Under the pieces are notes generated by a model. The model was given only the letters and a program-made list of their open reading frames with translations, had not been told where the DNA came from and searched no databases. This document shows positions 37,103 to 44,639 of a stretch of 64,000 nucleotides of DNA, in pieces (the stretch's first letter is position 1; every line of letters starts with the position of its first letter). The position numbers and the translations under genes are program-made. The stretch is from Streptomyces griseofuscus (GTDB lineage Bacteria; Actinomycetota; Actinomycetes; Streptomycetales; Streptomycetaceae). The DNA lies in assembly GCF_014673495.1 (NCBI RefSeq), contig NZ_CP051006.1, positions 6,448,001 through 6,512,000 of the forward strand. Direction: 5' to 3'.

Positions 37103-37516
37103 TCAGACGCCGATCTCCGGCGCGTACGTCCCGAAGCTCCAGACGTTGCCCTCGACGTCCCGGGCCAGATAGTCCCGCGAGCCGTAGTCCTGGTCCGTCG
37201 GGGGCATGAGGATCTCCACGCCGTACGCCGCGGCCCGCCGGTGGTGGACGTCCACGTCGTCCACCACGACATAGACCCCGGCGGGCCCCGCCTGCCGCAT
37301 CGCCGCCTCGAAGGGCCCGCCGCGGCCCTTGGAGGCGATCATCACCGCGCCGTTGCCCTGGACCAGCTCGGCGTGCAGCACCTTCCCGTCGGCCGCCTCG
37401 TACACGGTCAGCTCGGTGAAGCCGAGGCCCTGTGTGAGCTGCCGGATCGCCGCCTTCGCGTCCGTGTACAGCAGCGTCGGACAGATGCCCGGCCGCCCTC
37501 CACCCATCGATGCCAT
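37103..37516 (-). CDS. VOC (glyoxalase/bleomycin-resistance fold) family protein
   Basis: The 137-residue product is a single vicinal-oxygen-chelate domain with two beta-alpha-beta-beta-beta units: CPTLLYTDAKAAIRQLTQGLGF opens the first, and GVYVVVDDVDVHHRRAAAYG the second, ending YLARDVEGNVWSFGTYAP. Metal-ligand positions cannot be fixed, and catalytic, sequestering and resistance proteins share the fold, so no substrate is given. The ATG at 37516 has a strong GGAGGAG ribosome binding site 8 bases upstream. Confidence 0.85.
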   Translation of the reverse strand: MASMGGGRPGICPTLLYTDAKAAIRQLTQGLGFTELTVYEAADGKVLHAELVQGNGAVMIASKGRGGPFEAAMRQAGPAGVYVVVDDVDVHHRRAAAYGVEILMPPTDQDYGSRDYLARDVEGNVWSFGTYAPEIGV

Positions 37517-37620
37517 GCGGATCGCTCCTCCCGTGGCTCCCGGGAATTCCTCCCCGGTCCGCCGCCCGGGGATGCGGGTGCGGAGGCGCGGACGCGGGAA
37601 AACGGCTTGCACGGCCCCGT

Positions 37621-37626
37621 TAGACT
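37621..37626 (+). promoter_or_regulatory. -10 element placing the start site at a leader ORF
   Basis: TAGACT is a good -10 box whose expected start point, about 7-8 bases downstream, falls on the A of the ATG at 37634. The -35 region is weak. This would give a leaderless mRNA for the short ORF before the ABC-F gene. Confidence 0.5.
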
Positions 37627-37633
37627 TGTTCCC

Positions 37634-37657
37634 ATGGCCATTCTCCTCGCGCATTAG
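37634..37657 (+). CDS. putative 7-residue leader peptide MAILLAH
   Basis: ATG GCC ATT CTC CTC GCG CAT TAG encodes MAILLAH and ends 59 bases before the ABC-F start. No ribosome binding site precedes it, and the -10 box fits a transcript starting at the ATG, so leaderless translation is likely. Downstream, GGCGGG (37660-37665) can pair with either CCGCC (37677-37681) or CCCGCC (37684-37689), which would allow switching between two hairpins. Short leader peptides with ribosome-stalling control are known before several ABC-F resistance genes. Its function here is inferred, not shown. Confidence 0.5.
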   Translation: MAILLAH

Positions 37658-37716
37658 ACGGCGGGAACGTCCTCAGCCGCCCACCCGCCAACCTCTGTAC
37701 GCCCAGGAGTCTGTCC

Positions 37717-39315
37717 GTGATCTCCGCCACCGGAATCGAGCTGCGCGCCGGCGCCCGCATCCTCATCGAGAACGCCACCTTCCGGGTGGCCAAGGGTGAC
37801 CGCATCGGCCTCGTCGGCCGCAATGGCGCAGGCAAGACCACCCTCACCAAGTGCCTGGCCGGCGAGGGCATCCCCGCGGCCGGCACCATCACCCGCTCCG
37901 GCGAGGTCGGCTACCTCCCGCAGGACCCCCGCACCGGCGACCTGGACGTCCTCGCCCGCGACCGCATCCTGTCCGCGCGCGGCCTGGACGTGCTGCTGCG
38001 CAAGATGCGGGAGAACGAGGAGCGGATCGCCAACGGCAAGGGCTCCACCCGCGACAAGGCGATGAAGCAGTACGAGCGCCAGGAGACCGAGTTCCTCACC
38101 AAGGGCGGGTACGCCGCCGAGGCCGAGGCCGCCACCATCGCCGCCGCGCTGAATCTGCCCGACCGGGTGCTCGGCCAGCCGCTGCACACCCTCTCCGGTG
38201 GTCAGCGCCGCCGAATCGAGCTGGCCCGGATCCTGTTCTCGGACGCGGACACCCTGCTCCTGGACGAGCCGACCAACCACCTCGACGCCGACTCGATCAT
38301 CTGGCTGCGGGACTACCTGAAGACCTACCGCGGCGGCTTCATCGTGATCTCCCACGACGTCGACCTGGTCGAGACGGTCGTCAACAAGGTGTTCTACCTG
38401 GACGCCAACCGCTCGAACATCGACGTCTACAACATGGGCTGGAAGCTCTACCAGCAGCAGCGCGAGGCCGACGAGAAGCGCCGCAAGCGCGAGCGGGCCA
38501 ACGCCGAGAAGAAGGCCGCCGCCCTGAACGCGCAGGCCGACAAGATGCGCGCCAAGGCCACCAAGACGGTCGCCGCGCAGAACATGGCCCGCCGCGCCGA
38601 CAAGCTGCTCTCCGGCCTGGAGGCGGTCCGCCAGTCCGACAAGGTCGCCAAGCTGCGCTTCCCCGAGCCCGCGCCCTGCGGCCGCACCCCGCTGATGGCC
38701 GAGGGCCTGTCGAAGTCGTACGGCTCGCTGGAGATCTTCACCGACGTCGACCTCGCGATCGACAAGGGCTCCCGGGTCGTCATCCTCGGCCTCAACGGCG
38801 CTGGCAAGACGACCCTGCTGCGGCTGCTCGGAGGTGTCGAGACGCCCGACACCGGCGCGGTCGTCCCCGGTCACGGCCTCAAGCTCGGCTACTACGCGCA
38901 GGAGCACGAGACCCTCGACCCCGGGCGCACCGTCCTGGAGAACATGCGCTCGGCCGCCCCGGACATGGATCTGGTCGAGGTCCGCAAGGTGCTCGGCTCG
39001 TTCCTGTTCTCCGGCGACGACGTGGACAAGCCCGCGGGCGTCCTGTCCGGCGGCGAGAAGACCCGGCTCGCGCTCGCGACCCTGGTGGTCTCCTCCGCCA
39101 ATGTGCTGCTGCTGGACGAGCCGACCAACAACCTCGACCCGGCCAGCCGCGAGGAGATCCTCGGCGCGCTGCGCACCTACAAGGGCGCCGTCGTCCTCGT
39201 CACCCACGACGAGGGTGCCGTGGAGGCGCTCCAGCCCGAGCGGATCATCCTGCTGCCCGACGGCGTCGAGGACCTGTGGGGCTCCGACTACGCGGACCTC
39301 GTCGCCCTGGCGTGA
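37717..39315 (+). CDS. ABC-F family ATPase
   Basis: This 532-residue protein has two ABC ATPase domains in one chain and no membrane segments, the mark of ABC-F ribosome-acting factors. Walker A sites are GRNGAGKTTLTK and GLNGAGKTTLLRLL; signatures are LSGGQRRRIELARIL and LSGGEKTRLALATL; each Walker B is LLLDEPTNHLD or LLLDEPTNNLD. A charged coiled linker (about residues 235-310, Lys/Arg/Glu/Ala-rich) lies between them and would reach into the ribosome exit or tRNA site. The GTG at 37717 follows CAGGAG. The group includes both housekeeping and antibiotic-protection members. Confidence 0.93.
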   Translation: MISATGIELRAGARILIENATFRVAKGDRIGLVGRNGAGKTTLTKCLAGEGIPAAGTITRSGEVGYLPQDPRTGDLDVLARDRILSARGLDVLLRKMRENEERIANGKGSTRDKAMKQYERQETEFLTKGGYAAEAEAATIAAALNLPDRVLGQPLHTLSGGQRRRIELARILFSDADTLLLDEPTNHLDADSIIWLRDYLKTYRGGFIVISHDVDLVETVVNKVFYLDANRSNIDVYNMGWKLYQQQREADEKRRKRERANAEKKAAALNAQADKMRAKATKTVAAQNMARRADKLLSGLEAVRQSDKVAKLRFPEPAPCGRTPLMAEGLSKSYGSLEIFTDVDLAIDKGSRVVILGLNGAGKTTLLRLLGGVETPDTGAVVPGHGLKLGYYAQEHETLDPGRTVLENMRSAAPDMDLVEVRKVLGSFLFSGDDVDKPAGVLSGGEKTRLALATLVVSSANVLLLDEPTNNLDPASREEILGALRTYKGAVVLVTHDEGAVEALQPERIILLPDGVEDLWGSDYADLVALA

Positions 39316-39416
39316 TCGAAAGTCTGATCCACTGAGTATGGATCATTCGGCCGAGCCGTGATCCACCATCTGTGTGAGATCTCCTCATACCAGGGTGTGT
39401 CGTACACCGATTTCCC

Positions 39417-39447
39417 GGCCGATCCCTTGTCCAGCAAGGGGTCGGCC
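39417..39447. terminator. terminator hairpin after the ABC-F gene
   Basis: Two 13-base arms (39417-39429 and 39435-39447) pair with one G-T mismatch around a 5-base loop. The rest of the 335-bp gap 39316-39650 shows no gene I can support; its end holds the promoter region of the HTH gene. Confidence 0.75.
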
Positions 39448-39650
39448 GTGGCGCGTCTCTGACCTGGTACTTCGTGAGCCCACCCGTTCGGCCCTGTCGA
39501 CGGCGACGGCTGGAATTGGGCATTCCGCTTGTGGGGATCCGCTCCTGTCGTCACAACGATGTCTCACCGACCTTGCCGAATGGGTGGCCATCACGCCCCG
39601 GAGGGGTGATCATGAGGAGACCAGAGCGCACTTCCCATGAGGAGGCACGG

Positions 39651-39872
39651 GTGGCCGAGACTCTGAAGAAGGGCAGCCGGGTGACCGGCGCCGCGCGCGA
39701 CAAGCTCGCGGCAGACCTGAAGAAAAAGTACGACTCCGGTGCGAGCATCCGGGCACTGGCCGAAGAGACCGGCCGCTCGTATGGCTTCGTGCACCGGATG
39801 CTCAGCGAGTCGGGCGTCACGCTGCGAGGGCGTGGCGGAGCGACCCGGGGCAAGAAGGCCGCATCGTCCTGA
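39651..39872 (+). CDS. small helix-turn-helix protein
   Basis: The 73-residue product is basic and consists mostly of one helix-turn-helix: KLAADLKKKYDSGASIRALAEE followed by GRSYGFVHRMLSESGVTL, which reads like the recognition helix of resolvase- or transposase-type HTH domains. It ends in a Gly/Arg/Lys tail (RGRGGATRGKKAASS). Near-identical small HTH proteins are widespread in Streptomyces, so it is probably a core regulator or nucleoid-type DNA binder. The GTG at 39651 follows GAGGAGG; an ATG at 39612 would add 13 residues. Confidence 0.82.
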   Translation: MAETLKKGSRVTGAARDKLAADLKKKYDSGASIRALAEETGRSYGFVHRMLSESGVTLRGRGGATRGKKAASS

Positions 39873-39989
39873 CTCCGGGCGGCCCATCGGCTTCGATGGT
39901 GGCCACCCGGTCGGCGATCCGACCGGCCGGGTGGTTACTGTGCAGTCACTTAGCTCTGCTTCGCTGACCGCACCCATCGGAGGCGCCCC

Positions 39990-40793
39990 ATGGCCACGCC
40001 CGACCAGGACCTCGCTCCTGTACTCGACAAGGACGGCGTACGGCTCACCGTCGACGACGCGATCGCCACGGTGACGCTGACGAATCCGGCCAAGCGCAAC
40101 GCACAGAGCCCCGCCCTGTGGCGGGCGCTCGCCGAGGCCGGCCGGCTGCTGCCGGGCTCCGTCCGTGTCGTGGTGCTGCGCGGCGAGGGCAAGTCCTTCT
40201 CCGCAGGGCTGGACCGACAGATGTTCACCCCTGAGGGGATCCCGGGCGAGCCGACCTTCACCGATATCGCGCGTCGTGACGACGCCGGGCTCGACGCGAC
40301 CATCGCCGAATTCCAGGAGGCGTTCACCTGGTGGCGACGCAATGACATCGTGTCCGTCGCCGCCGTACAAGGACATGCCATCGGTGCCGGATTCCAGCTG
40401 GCGCTCGCCTGCGATCTGCGGATCGTCGCCGACGATGTGCAGTTCGCCATGCGCGAGACCAGCCTCGGCATCGTTCCCGACCTGGCCGGCACGCATCCGC
40501 TGGTCGGCCTGGTCGGGTATGCCCGTGCGCTGGAGATCTGCGTGACCGGGCGGTTCGTCGGCGCGCAGGAGTCGGTGGCCTCGGGCCTGGCCAACCTGGC
40601 CGTCGCCGGGGACGAACTCGACGGCGCCGTACGCGATCTGACCGCCGCGCTGGTGGCCGCCCCGCGGGACGCCGTGGTCGAGACCAAGGCACTGCTCAGT
40701 GGTGCGGCCGGCCGTTCGTACGACGAACAGCGCTCCGCCGAGCGCGCCGCCCAGGCACGCCGGCTGCGCGACCTGGCCGGCATCGGCGAATAG
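39990..40793 (+). CDS. enoyl-CoA hydratase/isomerase family protein
   Basis: This 267-residue crotonase-fold protein has the oxyanion-hole stretches LRGEGKSFSAGLDRQMF and AVQGHAIGAGFQLALACDLRIVADDVQF. Family members hydrate or isomerise acyl-CoA substrates. The glutamate pair of true hydratases is only partly kept (ETSLGIVPDLAGTHPL), so isomerase or hydrolase activity is as likely. It ends 3 bases from the convergent P10-like gene. Confidence 0.88.
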   Translation: MATPDQDLAPVLDKDGVRLTVDDAIATVTLTNPAKRNAQSPALWRALAEAGRLLPGSVRVVVLRGEGKSFSAGLDRQMFTPEGIPGEPTFTDIARRDDAGLDATIAEFQEAFTWWRRNDIVSVAAVQGHAIGAGFQLALACDLRIVADDVQFAMRETSLGIVPDLAGTHPLVGLVGYARALEICVTGRFVGAQESVASGLANLAVAGDELDGAVRDLTAALVAAPRDAVVETKALLSGAAGRSYDEQRSAERAAQARRLRDLAGIGE

Positions 40794-40796
40794 GGC

Positions 40797-41507
40797 TCAG
40801 CCCACCGAAGTGACCAGGACGGCCACCGTCGGCCTGTCCTCCAGCGCGTCCCGTACGACCGCGCGCACCCGCCGGGCCACCTCCACGGTCCGGTGGGTCG
40901 CGTCGGCCGCCAGGTCCACCCGCACATGGCGGTGCGCCAGCGCGGCCGTGCCGTCCGTCCGCTCCTCGATCCGGACCGCCCGCCCCGGGCCGGTCAGCCG
41001 GACGACCCCCGGCACCGCGAGCGCCGCCTCGGCCGCGCGCAGCTCGGACAGGTCCGTCGGCTCCCGGGCCGCCGGCGGTCGCGGCGGCCGTACCTCCACG
41101 AGCCGCCCGTCCGGCTCCAGCAGCTCCGTGATCCGCAGATCCACCTCCGTCACCACCAGGCCGAGGCGCTCGGCCGCCGCAGTCGCGAGCAGCTCCCGCA
41201 GCCGCTCCGCGGTGGCCGGCAGCGGCTCGACGGCGGTCGCCGCGAAGTCCGCCGTCACCCGCAGGGCGCCCGGCGGCAGCGCGCTCGGCGGGGCCGGTAC
41301 GACCGGCTCGGCCACCCGCTGCGGGTCGGCGAGCCCGATCCGCAGTGCGCCCAGCCGCACCCCGGGCAGACCGTCCGCCGCCGCGCCGCGCAGGACCGCG
41401 CCCGCCGCGTCCTCCGCGATCCACGCGCCGTCCTCCGGCCCGCCCAACGGCAGCATCCTGCCGAGCCCGACGTGATGCCTTACGACCTGGGTCCACGCGT
41501 CCGTCAT
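40797..41507 (-). CDS. conserved protein of the Asp23 locus (P10-family annotation)
   Basis: The 236-residue protein starts MTDAWTQVVRHHVGLGRMLPLG. Two similar modules are visible: an N-terminal part (AWIAEDAAGAVLRGAAADGLPGVRLGALRI) and a C-terminal part (HRHVRVDLAADATHRTVEVARRVRAVVRDAL) that looks like the beta-alpha pattern of Asp23 domains. Streptomyces relatives are often labelled nucleopolyhedrovirus P10 family, a name without functional meaning. It is divergent from the asp23 operon with about 87 bp between them, so joint control is likely. The ATG at 41507 was chosen over 41546. Confidence 0.72.
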   Translation of the reverse strand: MTDAWTQVVRHHVGLGRMLPLGGPEDGAWIAEDAAGAVLRGAAADGLPGVRLGALRIGLADPQRVAEPVVPAPPSALPPGALRVTADFAATAVEPLPATAERLRELLATAAAERLGLVVTEVDLRITELLEPDGRLVEVRPPRPPAAREPTDLSELRAAEAALAVPGVVRLTGPGRAVRIEERTDGTAALAHRHVRVDLAADATHRTVEVARRVRAVVRDALEDRPTVAVLVTSVG

Positions 41508-41594
41508 TCCTCCAGCCTGCCGCATCCCCGGCGCGCGGTCGCGCAACCTTGCTTACGGTGGTTCAAGGAGGACGACCGAAAGGGACGTACGGCG

Positions 41595-42065
41595 ATGACC
41601 GACATGACGACGACCCCCGAAGGCGGCGGCGAGCCGCACACGTCGACCCGGAAGGCCGTCCGGCGCGGTGGCGGGGATCCGTCCACCCGGGGGCGGACCA
41701 CCATCGCCGACGGCGTGGTGGAGAAGATCGCCGGGCTGGCCGCCCGGGACGTGATCGGTGTGCACGCGATGGGCGGCGGCTTCGCCCGCACCCTCGGCGC
41801 CGTGCGCGACCGGGTGCCCGGCGGCTCCAAGTCGGTGACCCGCGGAGTGAAGGCCGAGGTCGGGGAGGTGCAGACCGCCCTCGACCTGGAGATCGTGGTG
41901 GACTACGGCGTCTCCATCGGCGATGTCGCCGGGGCCGTGCGCGAGAACGTGGTCGCCGCGGTGGAGCGGATGACCGGCCTGGAGGTCGTCGAGGTCAACA
42001 TCGCGGTCAGCGACGTCAAGCTGCCCGACGAGGAGGAGGACGAGCCGGAGCCCCGGATCCAGTGA
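41595..42065 (+). CDS. Asp23/Gls24 family envelope stress protein
   Basis: The 156-residue protein has an N-terminal low-complexity part and one Asp23 domain: GRTTIADGVVEKIAGLAARDVIGVHAMG, then DLEIVVDYGVSIGDVAGAVRENVVAAVERMTGLEVVEVNIAVSDV. Asp23 proteins coat the inner face of the membrane and help against alkaline and cell-envelope stress; in Staphylococcus they are held by the membrane anchor AmaP. The acidic tail DEEEDEPEP is typical. It opens a five-gene plus-strand operon. ATG 41595 follows AAGGGACG. Confidence 0.9.
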   Translation: MTDMTTTPEGGGEPHTSTRKAVRRGGGDPSTRGRTTIADGVVEKIAGLAARDVIGVHAMGGGFARTLGAVRDRVPGGSKSVTRGVKAEVGEVQTALDLEIVVDYGVSIGDVAGAVRENVVAAVERMTGLEVVEVNIAVSDVKLPDEEEDEPEPRIQ

Positions 42066-42113
42066 CCGGGCCCGCGCCGGACCCCGTACACCCGACGAGC
42101 TGAGGAGCGCTGC

Positions 42114-42296
42114 ATGAGCACGGCCATGATCGGCATGATCGCCGGAATGGCGCTGGGGTTCGCCGGGTATTTCGGCGGGTTCGGCGCGTTTTTGCTGGTG
42201 GCGGCGCTGGGCGCCGTCGGGTTCGTGGTCGGCCGGTTCGCGGAGGGCGACCTGGACCTCGGTGACTTCTTCCGCAGCCGCGACCGGCGGCGGTGA
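42114..42296 (+). CDS. small membrane protein of the Asp23 operon
   Basis: The 60-residue protein has two short hydrophobic helices (about residues 4-20 and 24-42) and a basic tail DLGDFFRSRDRRR. It resembles DUF2273-type small proteins that accompany Asp23 genes and are thought to sit in the membrane next to AmaP. Its stop overlaps the GTG of the next gene (GTGA). Confidence 0.8.
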   Translation: MSTAMIGMIAGMALGFAGYFGGFGAFLLVAALGAVGFVVGRFAEGDLDLGDFFRSRDRRR

Positions 42297-42667
42297 CCGC
42301 CGTGACCACCGGGACCGGGGCGGTACGACACCCGCCGCCCCGGGTGCCGCCCGGGGAACGGGGCGCCACCCGGATCGCCGACCGCGTCGTGGCGAAGGTC
42401 GCCGCACAGGCCGCCCGCGAGGCCCTGGGCCCGCCGCCCGCCGACGCCGAGGCGCCGCACGCCACGGTGGTCGTCCACCGTGACACCGCCCGGATCCGGG
42501 TCCATCTCGAACTGGGCTACCCCTGCGACATCGGCGCCCGCTGCGCCGCCGTGCGCCGTAAGGTCACCGAGCGGGTGGGCGCGCTGGTGAACATGACGGT
42601 CTCCGAGGTCGCCGTCCGCGTCGAACGGCTGCACCCGCCGACGGCCGGGGGCGGGAGGACCCGATGA
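42293..42667 (+). CDS. second, shorter Asp23-like protein
   Basis: The 124-residue protein lacks membrane helices and shows an Asp23-type core: GATRIADRVVAKVAAQAAREALG, then HATVVVHRDTARIRVHLELGYPCDIGARCAAVRRKVTERVGALVNMTVSEVAVRVERL. It differs from its neighbour at 41595 by two cysteines in the core and the lack of the acidic tail, so it may make a mixed assembly with it. It overlaps both neighbours by GTGA and ATGA. Confidence 0.8.
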   Translation: MTAVTTGTGAVRHPPPRVPPGERGATRIADRVVAKVAAQAAREALGPPPADAEAPHATVVVHRDTARIRVHLELGYPCDIGARCAAVRRKVTERVGALVNMTVSEVAVRVERLHPPTAGGGRTR

Positions 42668-43257
42668 GCCAGGTCACCCTCGACAAGAGCACCGACGCCC
42701 CCGCGGACGCGGGCGGCAGCGGCCGCTTCTGGGCGCCGCGCCGCGTCCCCGCGGGCATCGTCGCCGTCCTGGTGCTGGCCGGCGCGGGCCTGCTGCTCTA
42801 CGACATCGTCGCGGTCCGCGCCCACCGGCCCGCGATGCGCTGGCGCCGCGCGCTGGCCCGCCAACTGGCCGAACGGCCCCTGGACAACACCTGGGTGCTG
42901 GCCGGCGCGGCCCTCGCGGTGGCCCTCGGCCTGTGGCTGCTCGCCCTCGCGCTCACCCCGGGACACCGCTCCCTGCTGCCGATGCGCCGCCCGCACCCGG
43001 ACGTCCGCGCGGGGCTCAAGCGGGACGCGGCGGCCCAGGTGCTGCGCGACCGCGCCATGGAACTGTCCGGCGTACGGTCCGTACGGGTACGGATGCGCCG
43101 CCGCAAGGCCGCCGTCCACGCCGTCTCGCACTTCCGCGAACTGGACGACGTACGCGCCGACCTGGACACCACCCTCACCGAGGCGATCCACGGCCTCGGC
43201 CTGACCCATGCGCCCCGGCTCGCCCTGCGGGTGACCCGGGCCGCGCGAAAGGGGTGA
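42664..43257 (+). CDS. two-helix membrane protein, AmaP-like (DUF6286 type)
   Basis: The 197-residue protein has helices at about residues 31-50 and 76-98, separated by a basic loop, and a cytosolic C-terminal domain with RDAAAQVLRDRAMELSGVRSVRVRMRRRKAAVHA. This pattern, hairpin membrane anchor plus an Asp23-like domain, is that of AmaP anchors. It overlaps the previous gene by ATGA. A structural role in fixing Asp23 to the membrane is inferred. Confidence 0.78.
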   Translation: MSQVTLDKSTDAPADAGGSGRFWAPRRVPAGIVAVLVLAGAGLLLYDIVAVRAHRPAMRWRRALARQLAERPLDNTWVLAGAALAVALGLWLLALALTPGHRSLLPMRRPHPDVRAGLKRDAAAQVLRDRAMELSGVRSVRVRMRRRKAAVHAVSHFRELDDVRADLDTTLTEAIHGLGLTHAPRLALRVTRAARKG

Positions 43258-43262
43258 CGGCG

Positions 43263-43844
43263 ATGCGCTCCGGGCGGCTCAACCGCGTCCTGCTCGCCCT
43301 GGCCGGACTGATCCTGCTGGCCCTCGGCGGCTCGGTGCTCGCCGTCGGCCTCGGCGTCCGGCCGCCCACCTGGTGGATCCACGGCGGCCCGCACGACGTG
43401 CTGCTCAGCCATGCCGAGCGCACCCACTACCGGGCCGCCGACTGGTGGTGGCCCGCGCTCATCGCCGCCCTGGCCCTCCTTGTGCTGGGGGCCCTGTGGT
43501 GGCTGACCGCGATCCTGCGCCGGCACCGCCTCGCCGAGATCCGGGTGGACACCGGCGACGGCGCCGCCGCCGTCCTGCGGGCCAGGGCACTGGAGAGCGC
43601 CCTGGCCGAGGAGGCCGCCACGGGATCCGGAGTGGCCCATGCCCAGGTGCGGTTGCGGGGCCGGCGCAAGAAGCCCAGGGCGCGGGCCCTGCTGCGGCTG
43701 GCCCCCGAGGTGGACCCGTCGACCGCGCTGGCCGACTTCACCACCGGGCCCTTGGCCCACGCCCGCGAGTCGGCGGGCCTGGCCGCCCTCCCGGCGGAGG
43801 TCCGCCTCGGCGCGGTCAAGCACCGGGCGGAGCGCGTCACCTGA
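43263..43844 (+). CDS. alkaline shock membrane anchor AmaP-like
   Basis: The 193-residue protein has two membrane helices (about 10-30 and 62-84) with an extracytoplasmic loop between them, then a domain with DTGDGAAAVLRARALESALAEEAATGSGVAHAQVRLRGRR. In Staphylococcus AmaP recruits Asp23 to the membrane. Here it ends the operon and pairs with the AmaP-like gene before it. The ATG at 43263 has AAAGGGG 9 bases upstream; a GTG at 43254 overlapping the previous stop is an alternative. Confidence 0.8.
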   Translation: MRSGRLNRVLLALAGLILLALGGSVLAVGLGVRPPTWWIHGGPHDVLLSHAERTHYRAADWWWPALIAALALLVLGALWWLTAILRRHRLAEIRVDTGDGAAAVLRARALESALAEEAATGSGVAHAQVRLRGRRKKPRARALLRLAPEVDPSTALADFTTGPLAHARESAGLAALPAEVRLGAVKHRAERVT

Positions 43845-43878
43845 CGGGGCGATCGGCGAGGGCCGCGCTGATCGCGGC

Positions 43879-44634
43879 TCAGAACCCGTGCCGCATCCCG
43901 CCGTCCACCGGCACCATGATCCCCGTCAGATAGGACGCCGCCGGGGACAGCAGGAAGGCCGCGACCCTGCCGAACTCCTCCGGGGCGCCGTAGCGGCGCA
44001 GCGGGATGCGGGACTCGTTGGCGGCGCGGGTGGCCTCGGGGTCGGCGGACAGGGCGTCCAGCTCACGCACCCGGTCCGTGTCGATACGGGCCGGGAGCAG
44101 GCCCAGCACCCGGATGCCGCGCGGACCCAGCTCGTCCGCGAGGGACTTGGCGAAACCGGCGAGCCCGGGGCGCAGCCCGTTGGAGATCGTCAGCGCCGGG
44201 ATCGGCTCGTGCACCGAACCGGACAGCACGAAGCCGATGACACCGCCCTCGTCCAGCTCGGCCGCCGCCGCACGGGCGAGCCGCACCGCGCCGAGGAAGA
44301 CGGACTCGAACGCGGCCCGCCACTGTTCGTCGGTGTTGTCGGCGACGAAACCGGGCGGCGGCCCGCCCACGCTCACCAGCACCCCGTGGAAGCCGCCGAA
44401 GCGCTCACGGGCGGTCTCGATCAGCCGCTCGGGCGCCTGCTCGTCGGCGTTGTCCATGGCCACGCCCACCGCGTTCGGGCCCAGTTCGGCGGCGGCCGCC
44501 GCCGCCCGCTGCTCGTCCCGGCCGGTGATCACCACCTTCGCGCCGTCCGCGACGAGCTGCCGCGCGGCCGCGTTGCCCAGGCCGCGGGTGGCCCCGGTGA
44601 CGATGTACACCCGGTCCTTCAGTCCAAGATCCAT
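43879..44634 (-). CDS. SDR-family oxidoreductase
   Basis: The 251-residue protein is a classical short-chain dehydrogenase/reductase. The N-terminal cofactor motif reads TGATRGLGNAAARQL, and the VKVVITGRDE stretch suggests NADP preference. The usual catalytic Tyr-x-x-x-Lys is replaced: after the serine region (VLSGSVHEP) the sequence is ALTISNGLRPGLAGFAKSLADEL, which lacks the Tyr. It may therefore be an enoyl reductase-like or divergent SDR. It lies 5 bases after the GH15 gene on the same strand. Confidence 0.84.
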   Translation of the reverse strand: MDLGLKDRVYIVTGATRGLGNAAARQLVADGAKVVITGRDEQRAAAAAAELGPNAVGVAMDNADEQAPERLIETARERFGGFHGVLVSVGGPPPGFVADNTDEQWRAAFESVFLGAVRLARAAAAELDEGGVIGFVLSGSVHEPIPALTISNGLRPGLAGFAKSLADELGPRGIRVLGLLPARIDTDRVRELDALSADPEATRAANESRIPLRRYGAPEEFGRVAAFLLSPAASYLTGIMVPVDGGMRHGF

Positions 44635-44639
44635 GGCCC

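Noticed and set aside
39288-39554. 88-codon minus-strand frame after the ABC-F gene
   Set aside because: It overlaps the ABC-F 3' end and contains the 13-bp terminator hairpin at 39417-39447; there is no clear ribosome binding site, so I did not call a gene although the sequence is less biased than usual shadows.
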